A DNA stretch of 26,056 nt from a virus. The stretch spans positions 1 through 26,056 of the IMG/VR virus record IMGVR_UViG_3300043450_000168; one strand, written 5' to 3'. Below the pieces are notes generated by a model. The model was not told the origin of the DNA and ran no database searches. It saw nothing but the letters and a program-made list of their open reading frames with translations. Positions 12,565 through 18,541 of the stretch are shown here, in pieces. The position numbers were made by a program, and so were the translations under genes. Position 1 is the first letter of the stretch. Every line of letters begins with the position of its first letter.

Positions 12565-14052
12565 ATGAAATTTTTCAAACAACTGATGCTTGCACCTGTT
12601 GCTCTTGGAATGATTGCACCTGCCGCACAAGCAGCAGACCTTAATTTGGCAGCAGTCAACCAATATGCTTCGGCAGAACAGGTCACAAGTGTTACACAAT
12701 TCTCTGATGTAAAACCTACCGATTGGGCATATCAGGCACTCACCAACTTAGTAACTCGTTATGGTTGCGTTGCAGGATACCCTAATGGTACTTTTGCAGG
12801 TGGGAAAGCAATGACTCGTTTTGAGGCAGCGGCACTTCTGAATGCCTGTCTTGATCGTGTCACTGAAACAACTGATGAACTTCGTAAACTTCTTACTGAG
12901 TTTGATACGGAACTGACTGTATTGACTGCTCGTGTAGATGGACTTACCAGCAAAGTTGGTCAACTTCAAGCAACTCAATTCTCCACTACTACCAAACTGA
13001 AAGGTGAGGCAAGTATGGTTCTGGGTGGAGTTCCTGGACTTAGGACTACTACTGGTACAGAGTCTGGTAATACTGCATTTAACTATGACCTTCGTATCAA
13101 CTTTGATACATCGTTCAGTGGTAAAGATTTGCTGCGTACTCGTTTGCGTTCTGGTAACTTCTCCAGTCAACCTTTTGGTTCTTCTTCGTCACTGCTCAAA
13201 CTTGATAAGGCAGAAACCTCACAAGGAACTGGAACCAGTAGTAATGTCTGGTTGGATCGTCTCTATTACACCTTCCCTGTTGGTAAGAATGTAAAACTGA
13301 CTGCTGGTGCTCTGGTTCGTAATACAGAGATGGCATGGATTGCTTCGGCATATAAGTCTGACATTCTTGACTTCTTCCAACTTGGTGGTACTTCAGGTGT
13401 CTATAACAAGGCAACTGGTGCCGGTTTTGGTGCTCAATACACTCAACCAGGAACACAAGGTGTGGTTGCTAACCTGAACTATGTTGCAGAGAATGGTTCT
13501 GATAGTTCTACTGGTACTTTTGATTCCAGTGGTAAACTGAACCTGCTTGCTCAGGTTGGTTACCGTGCTCCTCAGTTCGGTGTTGCCGTTGGTTACCGTT
13601 ATGGTACTGAAGGTTCACGAGTTCGCAACTTCAATGCTCTTGGTGGTGGATCTGCTGCTCTTGTTAGTGGTCAAGATTCCAGCAGTGTAGCATTCAATGC
13701 TTACTGGCAACCTAAGACCTCTGGTATCGTTCCTTCAATCACTTTTGGTTATGGATATAATGGTATCAATGGTACTGGTAAGGCAACTGGAGCAACCAAC
13801 TCACAATCTTGGATGACTGGTCTTCAGTGGTCTGATGTGTTTGCTAAGGGTAACGTTGCTGGTGTTGCTGTTGGTCAACCTTCCAACTCTGAGAATGCTA
13901 ACAAGGCAACTCTGGTTGAATTCTTCTACAAGTATCAGGTTAGTAACAATATTGCAGTTACTCCTGCTATCTTCTATGTTTCAGACAACCAAGGTGCTCA
14001 AAATGCCTCCTCTAACTGGGGTGGTGTAATTCAGACAACCTTCCGTTTCTGA
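12565..14052 (+). CDS. cyanobacterial-type SLH-domain outer-membrane porin
   Basis: 495 residues with all parts of a host porin. A signal peptide ends at AQA (residue 23). An SLH domain covers about 44-98 (FSDVKPTDWAYQALTNLV, RYGCVAGYPNGTFAGG, MTRFEAAALLNACLDRV) and would bind the cell-wall polymer. A coiled coil spans about 101-137 (ELRKLLTEFDTELTVL). Then comes a 350-residue beta-barrel of alternating strands ending in the outer-membrane signature TFRF. This is the architecture of cyanobacterial SomA/OprB-type porins, which pass ions and small solutes. It looks intact, so it may be inserted in the host outer membrane during infection. No clear promoter or ribosome site precedes it; read-through from tRNA-Gly is likely. 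Acquisition from a host is inference. Confidence 0.92.
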   Translation: MKFFKQLMLAPVALGMIAPAAQAADLNLAAVNQYASAEQVTSVTQFSDVKPTDWAYQALTNLVTRYGCVAGYPNGTFAGGKAMTRFEAAALLNACLDRVTETTDELRKLLTEFDTELTVLTARVDGLTSKVGQLQATQFSTTTKLKGEASMVLGGVPGLRTTTGTESGNTAFNYDLRINFDTSFSGKDLLRTRLRSGNFSSQPFGSSSSLLKLDKAETSQGTGTSSNVWLDRLYYTFPVGKNVKLTAGALVRNTEMAWIASAYKSDILDFFQLGGTSGVYNKATGAGFGAQYTQPGTQGVVANLNYVAENGSDSSTGTFDSSGKLNLLAQVGYRAPQFGVAVGYRYGTEGSRVRNFNALGGGSAALVSGQDSSSVAFNAYWQPKTSGIVPSITFGYGYNGINGTGKATGATNSQSWMTGLQWSDVFAKGNVAGVAVGQPSNSENANKATLVEFFYKYQVSNNIAVTPAIFYVSDNQGAQNASSNWGGVIQTTFRF

Positions 14053-14058
14053 TAATTC

Positions 14059-14433
14059 ATGAAGAAACTGATCAAGTATTGGAAACACAGACCTATAACT
14101 CGTCAAGAGTGGATTGATCTGTATGTCTCATATTTGAGAAGGATACCGGAGAGGCAATACTTTCCAATCTTTGTATTGCTCTCTCTGTATTTTGTAGTTC
14201 CGTATAGTGAGTTTGTAGTCACTGCATTCATACCACTATACTTTCTTTTTGAGAAACAGGTTCGTTGGTTTTTTAGTAAAATACCAATGCCAGACTATTT
14301 AAGAATAGGTGGATCAGTTATTTTCTTTTTGGTCATGATTGATGACTACCTATTCTACTTTGCTATCATGGCATTTGCTGTCTGGAGTGCAAAGCAGATT
14401 AAGAAAACTAACGAATCTGATTTGTTGGACTAG
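14059..14433 (+). CDS. small polytopic membrane protein, unknown function
   Basis: 124 residues with three or so hydrophobic segments (YFPIFVLLSLYFVVPY, FVVTAFIPLYFLFE, GGSVIFFLVMIDDYLFYFAIMAFAVW), a basic N-terminus and a charged tail. It begins six bases after the porin stop, so the two are probably co-transcribed. A terminator follows at once. No family is recognised. Being paired with a porin, it may act in the envelope, for example on uptake or exclusion; that is inference only. Confidence 0.65.
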   Translation: MKKLIKYWKHRPITRQEWIDLYVSYLRRIPERQYFPIFVLLSLYFVVPYSEFVVTAFIPLYFLFEKQVRWFFSKIPMPDYLRIGGSVIFFLVMIDDYLFYFAIMAFAVWSAKQIKKTNESDLLD

Positions 14434-14457
14434 GGGTTGACAAAACCCCCCTTTTTT
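14433..14457 (+). terminator. terminator closing the porin operon
   Basis: GGGGTT/AACCCC stem with a short loop and a TTTTTT tract. The hairpin contains TTGACA, the -35 box of the next promoter. Confidence 0.88.
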
Positions 14458-14466
14458 GTGTATTGT
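14437..14466 (+). promoter_or_regulatory. sigma-70 promoter with -35 inside the terminator
   Basis: TTGACA at 14437-14442 in the terminator hairpin, 18-base spacer, TATTGT at 14461-14466. It serves the two small genes that follow. Confidence 0.6.
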
Positions 14467-14486
14467 AGTTTGGAGTTAACATTTTT

Positions 14487-14642
14487 ATGTCACTTATTTC
14501 ACAGCAAGATAGAGTACTTGTAATTAAGGCTTTGGAACATTATGCATCTTCATTTAAAGATGTTATGACAGAAGCAGAGAGAGCAGAATCAAATGCCCTT
14601 CTTAACTGGATCAAACTTGAGTATAATAAAAATGAATATTAA
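14487..14642 (+). CDS. 51-residue protein, unknown function
   Basis: Short frame starting MSLISQQDRVLVIKALEHYA, with GGAG upstream of the ATG and a promoter 20 bases before it. The product is helical and amphipathic, with an acidic middle and NALLNWIKLEY at the end. It overlaps the next gene by 11 bases. Short enough to be missed by standard cut-offs; the promoter, ribosome site and coupling support it as real. Confidence 0.6.
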   Translation: MSLISQQDRVLVIKALEHYASSFKDVMTEAERAESNALLNWIKLEYNKNEY

Positions 14643-14796
14643 ACTTTGGTATTGTGACTCAATGAAACAATGGCGTTGGACATTGGCAGATTGTTCTCGT
14701 CCAATCATCAAGCAAGAATCTGGACAAAGACCAAATTTGAGAGATGCTATGAATGATGTTGCAAATACTGTTGAGTATATGTTAGAATCTCATTAA
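14632..14796 (+). CDS. 54-residue protein, unknown function
   Basis: From the ATG at 14632 (MNIKLWYCDSMKQWRWTL), inside the end of the previous gene; a longer in-frame start reads back through that gene and is less likely. It is rich in Trp in its first third, then NLRDAMNDVANTVEYMLESH, a likely helix. It resembles small early proteins of cyanophages that bind host partners, but no function can be read from it. Confidence 0.58.
   Translation: MNIKLWYCDSMKQWRWTLADCSRPIIKQESGQRPNLRDAMNDVANTVEYMLESH
14759..14788 (+). promoter_or_regulatory. possible sigma-70 promoter for tRNA-Val
   Basis: TTGCAA at 14759-14764 and TAGAAT at 14783-14788 with an 18-base spacer, inside the end of the preceding gene and 15 bases before tRNA-Val. 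The match is moderate. Confidence 0.35.
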
Positions 14797-14803
14797 TCTT
14801 ATT

Positions 14804-14876
14804 GGGTGAATAGCTCAGCGGTAGTAGCGTTTCCTTTACACGGAAAAAGTCGGGGGTTCGAATCCCTCTTCACCCA
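14804..14876 (+). tRNA. tRNA-Val(TAC)
   Basis: Acceptor GGGTGAA/TTCACCC, anticodon stem TTTCC/GGAAA with loop TTTACAC giving TAC, T-arm GGGGGTTCGAATCCCTC. The D-stem has only three good pairs. CCA is not encoded. An exact late promoter starts three bases later. Confidence 0.93.
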
Positions 14877-14878
14877 TT

Positions 14879-14886
14879 TATAAATA
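14879..14886 (+). promoter_or_regulatory. late promoter box TATAAATA
   Basis: Exact T4 late consensus, 19 bases before the ATG of the Dps-like gene, immediately after tRNA-Val. Confidence 0.8.
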
Positions 14887-14905
14887 CCTAAAAAGTATTG
14901 GTGTA

Positions 14906-15340
14906 ATGGATAAACTTTATAAACTTATAAGTGATACCCAGGCATCACTTTTTTTGCTATTCCAAAAAACCTGGGTCTATCACTGGCATATTGTGGGACC
15001 AGACTTTAAACAAATCCACGATTTGTTTGGAGACCAATACGTAGAAATTCAAGAAGAAGTTGACCGTATCTCAGAACATATGAGATTTTTGGGCATCAAA
15101 CCAATTAGTTCTTTATCAAGAGTTGTAGAAGTTTCTGGTGTTGGAGAAGCAAAGACTAATATTTCTGAAATGGAAATGATTAAAGATTTGCTTGAGGGTC
15201 ATAAAAAGATTATAGATATGTTAGGTGAAGTTGCCGAAGAAGCAGAAGCACAAAAATCAAGAGGAACTGTTAACCTTGTTGATGATTTAAACGAAGCACA
15301 TGGTAAGTTCGTTTGGATGTTACGTTCATTTACTGAATAA
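14906..15340 (+). CDS. Dps-like ferritin-family protein
   Basis: 144 residues, a four-helix Dps-type chain. Family Dps proteins form 12-subunit shells that oxidise and store iron and protect DNA. The signature YHWHIVGPDFKQIHDLFGDQYVEIQEEVDRISEHMRFLG (about 25-63) carries four of the five usual inter-subunit ferroxidase residues: H26, H38, D53 and E57. The fifth site, normally Asp or Glu four residues after the second His, is Gly42, with Asp43 next to it. The N-terminus is short, without the Lys-rich tail that binds DNA in E. coli Dps. An exact late promoter suggests late expression, possibly as a virion component or as iron/oxidative protection late in infection. The fold call is firm; activity is uncertain. 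Confidence 0.85.
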   Translation: MDKLYKLISDTQASLFLLFQKTWVYHWHIVGPDFKQIHDLFGDQYVEIQEEVDRISEHMRFLGIKPISSLSRVVEVSGVGEAKTNISEMEMIKDLLEGHKKIIDMLGEVAEEAEAQKSRGTVNLVDDLNEAHGKFVWMLRSFTE

Positions 15341-15360
15341 AATTTAACTTATAGTGATCG

Positions 15361-15621
15361 ATGGAAAATTTACGCATTCGTTGCAAGTCATGCAACAGAG
15401 AAATAGAAGGACATCCAACAAAAACTGTTGCTTGTGGATGTTCAAATATGGCAACTATTCGTATTAATACATATGTATCAGCACTTGACTTATCAAAGGT
15501 TGTTATGCTAAACTCTATGCATACCAAAGAGAAATCTGGTGTTCTTACAAATGAAGATCTTGCCTTTCAGGAGTCAAGGCGTCAACGTAAAGTAAGACGA
15601 TTAGATTTCGAAGTCCGTTAA
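15361..15621 (+). CDS. small zinc-ribbon protein
   Basis: 86 residues. C8-x-x-C11 and C25-x-C27 (RIRCKSCNREI, VACGCSNM) form a likely zinc knuckle pair, followed by a helix and a basic C-terminus (ESRRQRKVRRLDFEVR). This could bind nucleic acid or a host protein; no partner can be named. The last codons form AAGTCC/GGACTT, a possible weak terminator, with ATTTT after it. tRNA-Ser begins 12 bases downstream. Confidence 0.65.
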   Translation: MENLRIRCKSCNREIEGHPTKTVACGCSNMATIRINTYVSALDLSKVVMLNSMHTKEKSGVLTNEDLAFQESRRQRKVRRLDFEVR

Positions 15622-15632
15622 GGACTTATTTT

Positions 15633-15717
15633 GGAGAGGTGGCCGAGTGGTTTATGGCAGCAGTCTTGAAAACTGCCGATGTGAAAGCATCCGTTGGTTC
15701 GAATCCTACCCTCTCCG
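15633..15717 (+). tRNA. tRNA-Ser(TGA)
   Basis: 85 bases with the long variable arm of class II tRNAs. Acceptor GGAGAGG/CCTCTCC, anticodon stem GCAGT/ACTGC with loop CTTGAAA giving TGA, T-arm TTGGTTCGAATCCTA. CCA is not encoded. Confidence 0.95.
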
Positions 15718-15719
15718 TG

Positions 15720-15748
15720 TTGACATGATGAAGTAGTCGTGGTATTAT
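15720..15748 (+). promoter_or_regulatory. sigma-70 promoter for tRNA-Pro
   Basis: TTGACA at 15720-15725, 17-base spacer, TATTAT at 15743-15748, 12 bases before tRNA-Pro. Confidence 0.8.
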
Positions 15749-15759
15749 AGATATATCAA

Positions 15760-15835
15760 CCGAATGTCGCCTAACTTGGTCATGGCACCTGCTTTGGGAG
15801 CAGGAATAATCTCAGTTCAAATCTGAGCATTCGGA
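15760..15835 (+). tRNA. tRNA-Pro(TGG)
   Basis: Acceptor CCGAATG/CATTCGG, D-arm GCC/GGC, anticodon stem CCTGC/GCAGG with loop TTTGGGA giving TGG, T-arm CTCAGTTCAAATCTGAG. CCA is not encoded. Confidence 0.92.
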
Positions 15836-15838
15836 TTA

Positions 15839-15854
15839 CCAGTTTCACAACTGG
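15839..15854 (+). other. hairpin after tRNA-Pro
   Basis: Perfect CCAGTT/AACTGG stem with TCAC loop but no T tract; a processing or weak termination signal. Confidence 0.45.
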
Positions 15855-15859
15855 CACAC

Positions 15860-15888
15860 TTGACTTAAAGGTCAATTCATCCTATAAT
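15860..15888 (+). promoter_or_regulatory. sigma-70 promoter with dyad over the -35
   Basis: TTGACT at 15860-15865, 17-base spacer, consensus TATAAT at 15883-15888. The -35 is one arm of TTGAC-N6-GTCAA (15860-15875). It drives the three small coupled genes at 15912-16563. Confidence 0.82.
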
Positions 15889-15911
15889 AACAAGGCAAAC
15901 AAATCAAAGCA

Positions 15912-16127
15912 ATGTCGGTTACAATTAAATTTAAGAAAGACCTCCAAACTCTTAAATCTGCGGTCAATGGTGATTTCTATCTTGATGTAAAGAGTCCGAA
16001 ACTTTACAAAAAGATTCGTCGATATTATCAAAATGAGGGTGTAATGTTTTCTGAAGATGCTTTAGATAATTATGATATCCTCATGGAATGTATTGCCCAA
16101 GACCTTGAAACTTCTGAAGTTGCGTGA
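15912..16127 (+). CDS. small early-type protein, unknown function
   Basis: 71 residues (MSVTIKFKKDLQTLKSAVNGDFYLDVKSPKLYKKIRRYY...), basic first half and acidic second half, no recognised domain. AAGG lies before the ATG and a consensus promoter sits 24 bases upstream. It is the first of three genes coupled by TGATG and ATGA overlaps, which looks like an early host-takeover set; that role is inference. Confidence 0.65.
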   Translation: MSVTIKFKKDLQTLKSAVNGDFYLDVKSPKLYKKIRRYYQNEGVMFSEDALDNYDILMECIAQDLETSEVA

Positions 16128-16369
16128 TGACAAAAGTTATTCTTGAACGAGAAGGTTATCGTTTTGTTGAGAAAGGTATTATCGAACTCAACGGTATGCC
16201 TGATTATCGTCTACAGAAACAGAACTACTACACAAAATATTGGAACGATATTTACTTGTTTGATAATTCTATGCAACTTACTACTGCAATGGAAGATCAA
16301 CAATATGCGCGTTGGCTAGATCCTGATAGGGTTCCTTGTTATGTGAAAGAGGATGATATTCTTGAATGA
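16127..16369 (+). CDS. small early-type protein, unknown function
   Basis: 80 residues from the ATG overlapping the previous stop; a GTG one codon earlier is not preferred. Mixed charged and aromatic composition (YRLQKQNYYTKYWNDIYLFD, YARWLDPDRVPCYVKEDD), no membrane segment, no motif I recognise. Coupled to both neighbours. Confidence 0.62.
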   Translation: MTKVILEREGYRFVEKGIIELNGMPDYRLQKQNYYTKYWNDIYLFDNSMQLTTAMEDQQYARWLDPDRVPCYVKEDDILE

Positions 16370-16563
16370 GGTCAATAGTCACGGAGAGACTTAAAAAGTA
16401 CTGGTCGGGACCCCCTGGAAGTCACGGATGGACTCAAACAGAACTGGTGGAGTCATACGACCCTATTATGAGTTTACAATCTCTCTCAAGGATTGTTGGT
16501 GCGGATGGGACTCTCTCCCGCCTGGTTTCCAATTTCCAGTTAAAGAATTGGTGGCGAGCCTGA
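16366..16563 (+). CDS. small protein, unknown function
   Basis: 65 residues beginning MRSIVTERLKKYWSGPPGSH, ending NFQLKNWWRA, starting in an ATGA overlap with the previous gene. Base composition is higher in G and C than in the two genes before it. Codon choice is less clearly phage-like, so it is the least certain of the three, but the overlap and the terminator straight after it support it. Confidence 0.5.
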   Translation: MRSIVTERLKKYWSGPPGSHGWTQTELVESYDPIMSLQSLSRIVGADGTLSRLVSNFQLKNWWRA

Positions 16564-16570
16564 AAGACCT

Positions 16571-16600
16571 AAAGGAGAGTTGCATAAACTCTCCTTTTTT
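16571..16600 (+). terminator. terminator before the glycan cluster
   Basis: Perfect 11-bp stem AAAGGAGAGTT/AACTCTCCTTT with loop GCATA and T tract. The loop holds most of the -35 box of the next promoter. Confidence 0.92.
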
Positions 16601-16608
16601 GGTATAAT
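16580..16608 (+). promoter_or_regulatory. sigma-70 promoter of the glycan cluster, -35 in the terminator loop
   Basis: TTGCAT at 16580-16585, 17-base spacer made of the terminator's 3' arm, consensus TATAAT at 16603-16608, 20 bases before the gmd ATG. Likely promoter of the sugar genes. Confidence 0.78.
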
Positions 16609-16628
16609 GGTACAAAGAACTTTATGAT

Positions 16629-17630
16629 ATGAAAGTTGCATTAATTACTGGTATTACTGGGCAAGATGGTTCTTATCTTGCAGAATTGCTTTTAGAAAAA
16701 GGATATGAAGTACATGGAATCGTCAGACGATCCTCCCTTATCAATACTCACCGAATTGATGGGATTTATGATCGTCTTAGTCTTCACTATGGTGATCTTA
16801 CTGATTCTACTAACCTAGTTAGGGTTATTCAAAAAGTTCAACCAGATGAGATTTATAATCTTGGTGCCCAGAGTCATGTGAAGGTATCCTTTGAGATGCC
16901 TGAATACACTGCTGATGTCGATGCTGTAGGAACTCTTAGGGTTCTTGAAGCAGTCCGTCTCCTGGGCATGGAAGACCGTGTAAGGATCTACCAGGCGTCT
17001 ACAAGCGAACTCTATGGATTAGTTCAGGAAACCCCACAGAAGGAGGCAACACCCTTCTACCCACGTTCTCCCTATGGTGTAGCGAAACTCTACGGATACT
17101 GGATCACAAAGAACTATCGTGAGGCATATGGAATGTATGCTTGTACTGGTATTCTTTTCAATCACGAATCTCCCCGTCGTGGTGAGACCTTTGTGACCCG
17201 TAAGATTACTCAGGCACTTTCTAAGATTTCAGTTGGACTTCAGGATTGTTTGTATCTGGGTAACTTGAATGCTAAAAGGGATTGGGGTCATGCTAAAGAT
17301 TTTGTAGAAGCAATGTGGTTAATGCTTCAACAGAATGAACCTGATGATTATGTGGTTGCTACTGGAACTCAATACTCTGTAAAAGATTTTGTCGAAGAAG
17401 CAGCACCATATTTTGGTATGAAGATTGCTTGGGAAGGTGAAGGGTTGGGTGAAGTTGGTATTGATAAACTTACTAAAAAGGTGGTCATTCGAGTCGATCC
17501 TAAATATTTTAGACCTGCTGAAGTAGAGACTTTGTTAGGTGATGCCTCTAAGGCAAAGGAAAAACTGGGTTGGGAACCTAAGATTTCTTTTAAACAATTA
17601 GTTGAGGATATGTGCATTTATGGACAGTGA
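16629..17630 (+). CDS. gmd: GDP-mannose 4,6-dehydratase
   Basis: 333 residues, an extended SDR enzyme that turns GDP-D-mannose into GDP-4-keto-6-deoxy-D-mannose with bound NADP. Visible: the TGITGQDG dinucleotide loop (7-14), the RRSS...HR NADP 2'-phosphate region, T125/E127 in QASTSELYG, catalytic Y149 and K153 (SPYGVAK), [16 protein letters not shown] and [11 protein letters not shown]. It is slightly shorter than bacterial Gmd but complete. It is the first gene behind the promoter at 16580. Its base composition is clearly richer in G+C than the genes after it. Its product is the shared substrate of the next two enzymes. The 3' end overlaps the next start by 11 bases. Confidence 0.96.
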   Translation: MKVALITGITGQDGSYLAELLLEKGYEVHGIVRRSSLINTHRIDGIYDRLSLHYGDLTDSTNLVRVIQKVQPDEIYNLGAQSHVKVSFEMPEYTADVDAVGTLRVLEAVRLLGMEDRVRIYQASTSELYGLVQETPQKEATPFYPRSPYGVAKLYGYWITKNYREAYGMYACTGILFNHESPRRGETFVTRKITQALSKISVGLQDCLYLGNLNAKRDWGHAKDFVEAMWLMLQQNEPDDYVVATGTQYSVKDFVEEAAPYFGMKIAWEGEGLGEVGIDKLTKKVVIRVDPKYFRPAEVETLLGDASKAKEKLGWEPKISFKQLVEDMCIYGQ

Positions 17631-18540
17631 AAGTAAAGTATATGTTGCGGGTAACACTGGACTTGTAGGATCTGCAATAGTTAGAAAGTTAAAAGAGAAT
17701 GGGCATAAGAATATTCTTTCTTCTCCAAGATCTCATTTTGATTTGAGAAGTCAATATGATGTAGAGAAATTTTTTAATCTTAACAAACCAGATTATGTTT
17801 TTCTTGCTGCCGCACGGTGTGGAGGAATTTTTGATAATATTAATTATCCAGTTGATTACTTACTTGATAATCTAAACATTCAAAATAATATTATCTCCAC
17901 TGCTTATAAGTATGGAGTCAAGAAACTAATGTTTTTTGCATCCTCTTGCATATATCCCAAAAATTGTAGTATGCCAATAAAGGAAGAGTATCTTCTTTCT
18001 GGTGAACTTGAAAAGACAAATGAACCATATTCCATTGCGAAGATTGCTGGAATTAAATTGTGTGATGCTTATAGAAAGCAACATGGATGTAACTATTTTT
18101 CTGTTAATCCTTGTAATGTGTATGGACCAAATGATAAATTTGATCCAATGCATGGTCATGTAATGTCAAGTTTAATTTATAAAATTTGGAAAGCAAAAAG
18201 GGATAATGTAAAAGAGGTCCAATGTTTTGGTGATGGATCTCCAAAACGAGAGTTTATTTACTCTGATGATATAGCAGATGCTTCAGTTTTTTTAATGAAC
18301 TCTGATGATAATTTTGATATCATTAATATTGGTACAGGAGTTGATCATACTATCATGGAGATTGCACAAACTATTTGCAAAATAGTAGAATATGATGGAG
18401 AGTTAGTATGGGACACATCAAAACCAAATGGTGTAATGAGAAAAGTTTTGGACGTTACTAAATTGGATTCTTTAGATTGGAAACCATCCATAACACTTGA
18501 ACAAGGTATTTTAAAAGTTATTAATTCATTGGAGAACTGA
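17620..18540 (+). CDS. GDP-fucose synthase / ColC-type epimerase-reductase
   Basis: 306 residues from the ATG at 17620; a TTG at 17602 is in frame but lies before the family start. It is an extended SDR with [11 protein letters not shown] (10-20), SSCIYPK with S109 and C110, catalytic Y137 and K141 (EPYSIAK), [10 protein letters not shown] and H180 (MHGHV). Cys and His at these places are the acid/base pair for C3/C5 epimerisation in E. coli GDP-fucose synthase (Fcl/WcaG), with NADPH reduction following. With Gmd alone the product would be GDP-L-fucose. With the ColD-type enzyme next door, it could instead act as ColC and finish GDP-L-colitose. Sequence by eye cannot separate the two. Confidence 0.9.
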   Translation: MDSESKVYVAGNTGLVGSAIVRKLKENGHKNILSSPRSHFDLRSQYDVEKFFNLNKPDYVFLAAARCGGIFDNINYPVDYLLDNLNIQNNIISTAYKYGVKKLMFFASSCIYPKNCSMPIKEEYLLSGELEKTNEPYSIAKIAGIKLCDAYRKQHGCNYFSVNPCNVYGPNDKFDPMHGHVMSSLIYKIWKAKRDNVKEVQCFGDGSPKREFIYSDDIADASVFLMNSDDNFDIINIGTGVDHTIMEIAQTICKIVEYDGELVWDTSKPNGVMRKVLDVTKLDSLDWKPSITLEQGILKVINSLEN

Positions 18541-18541
18541 A

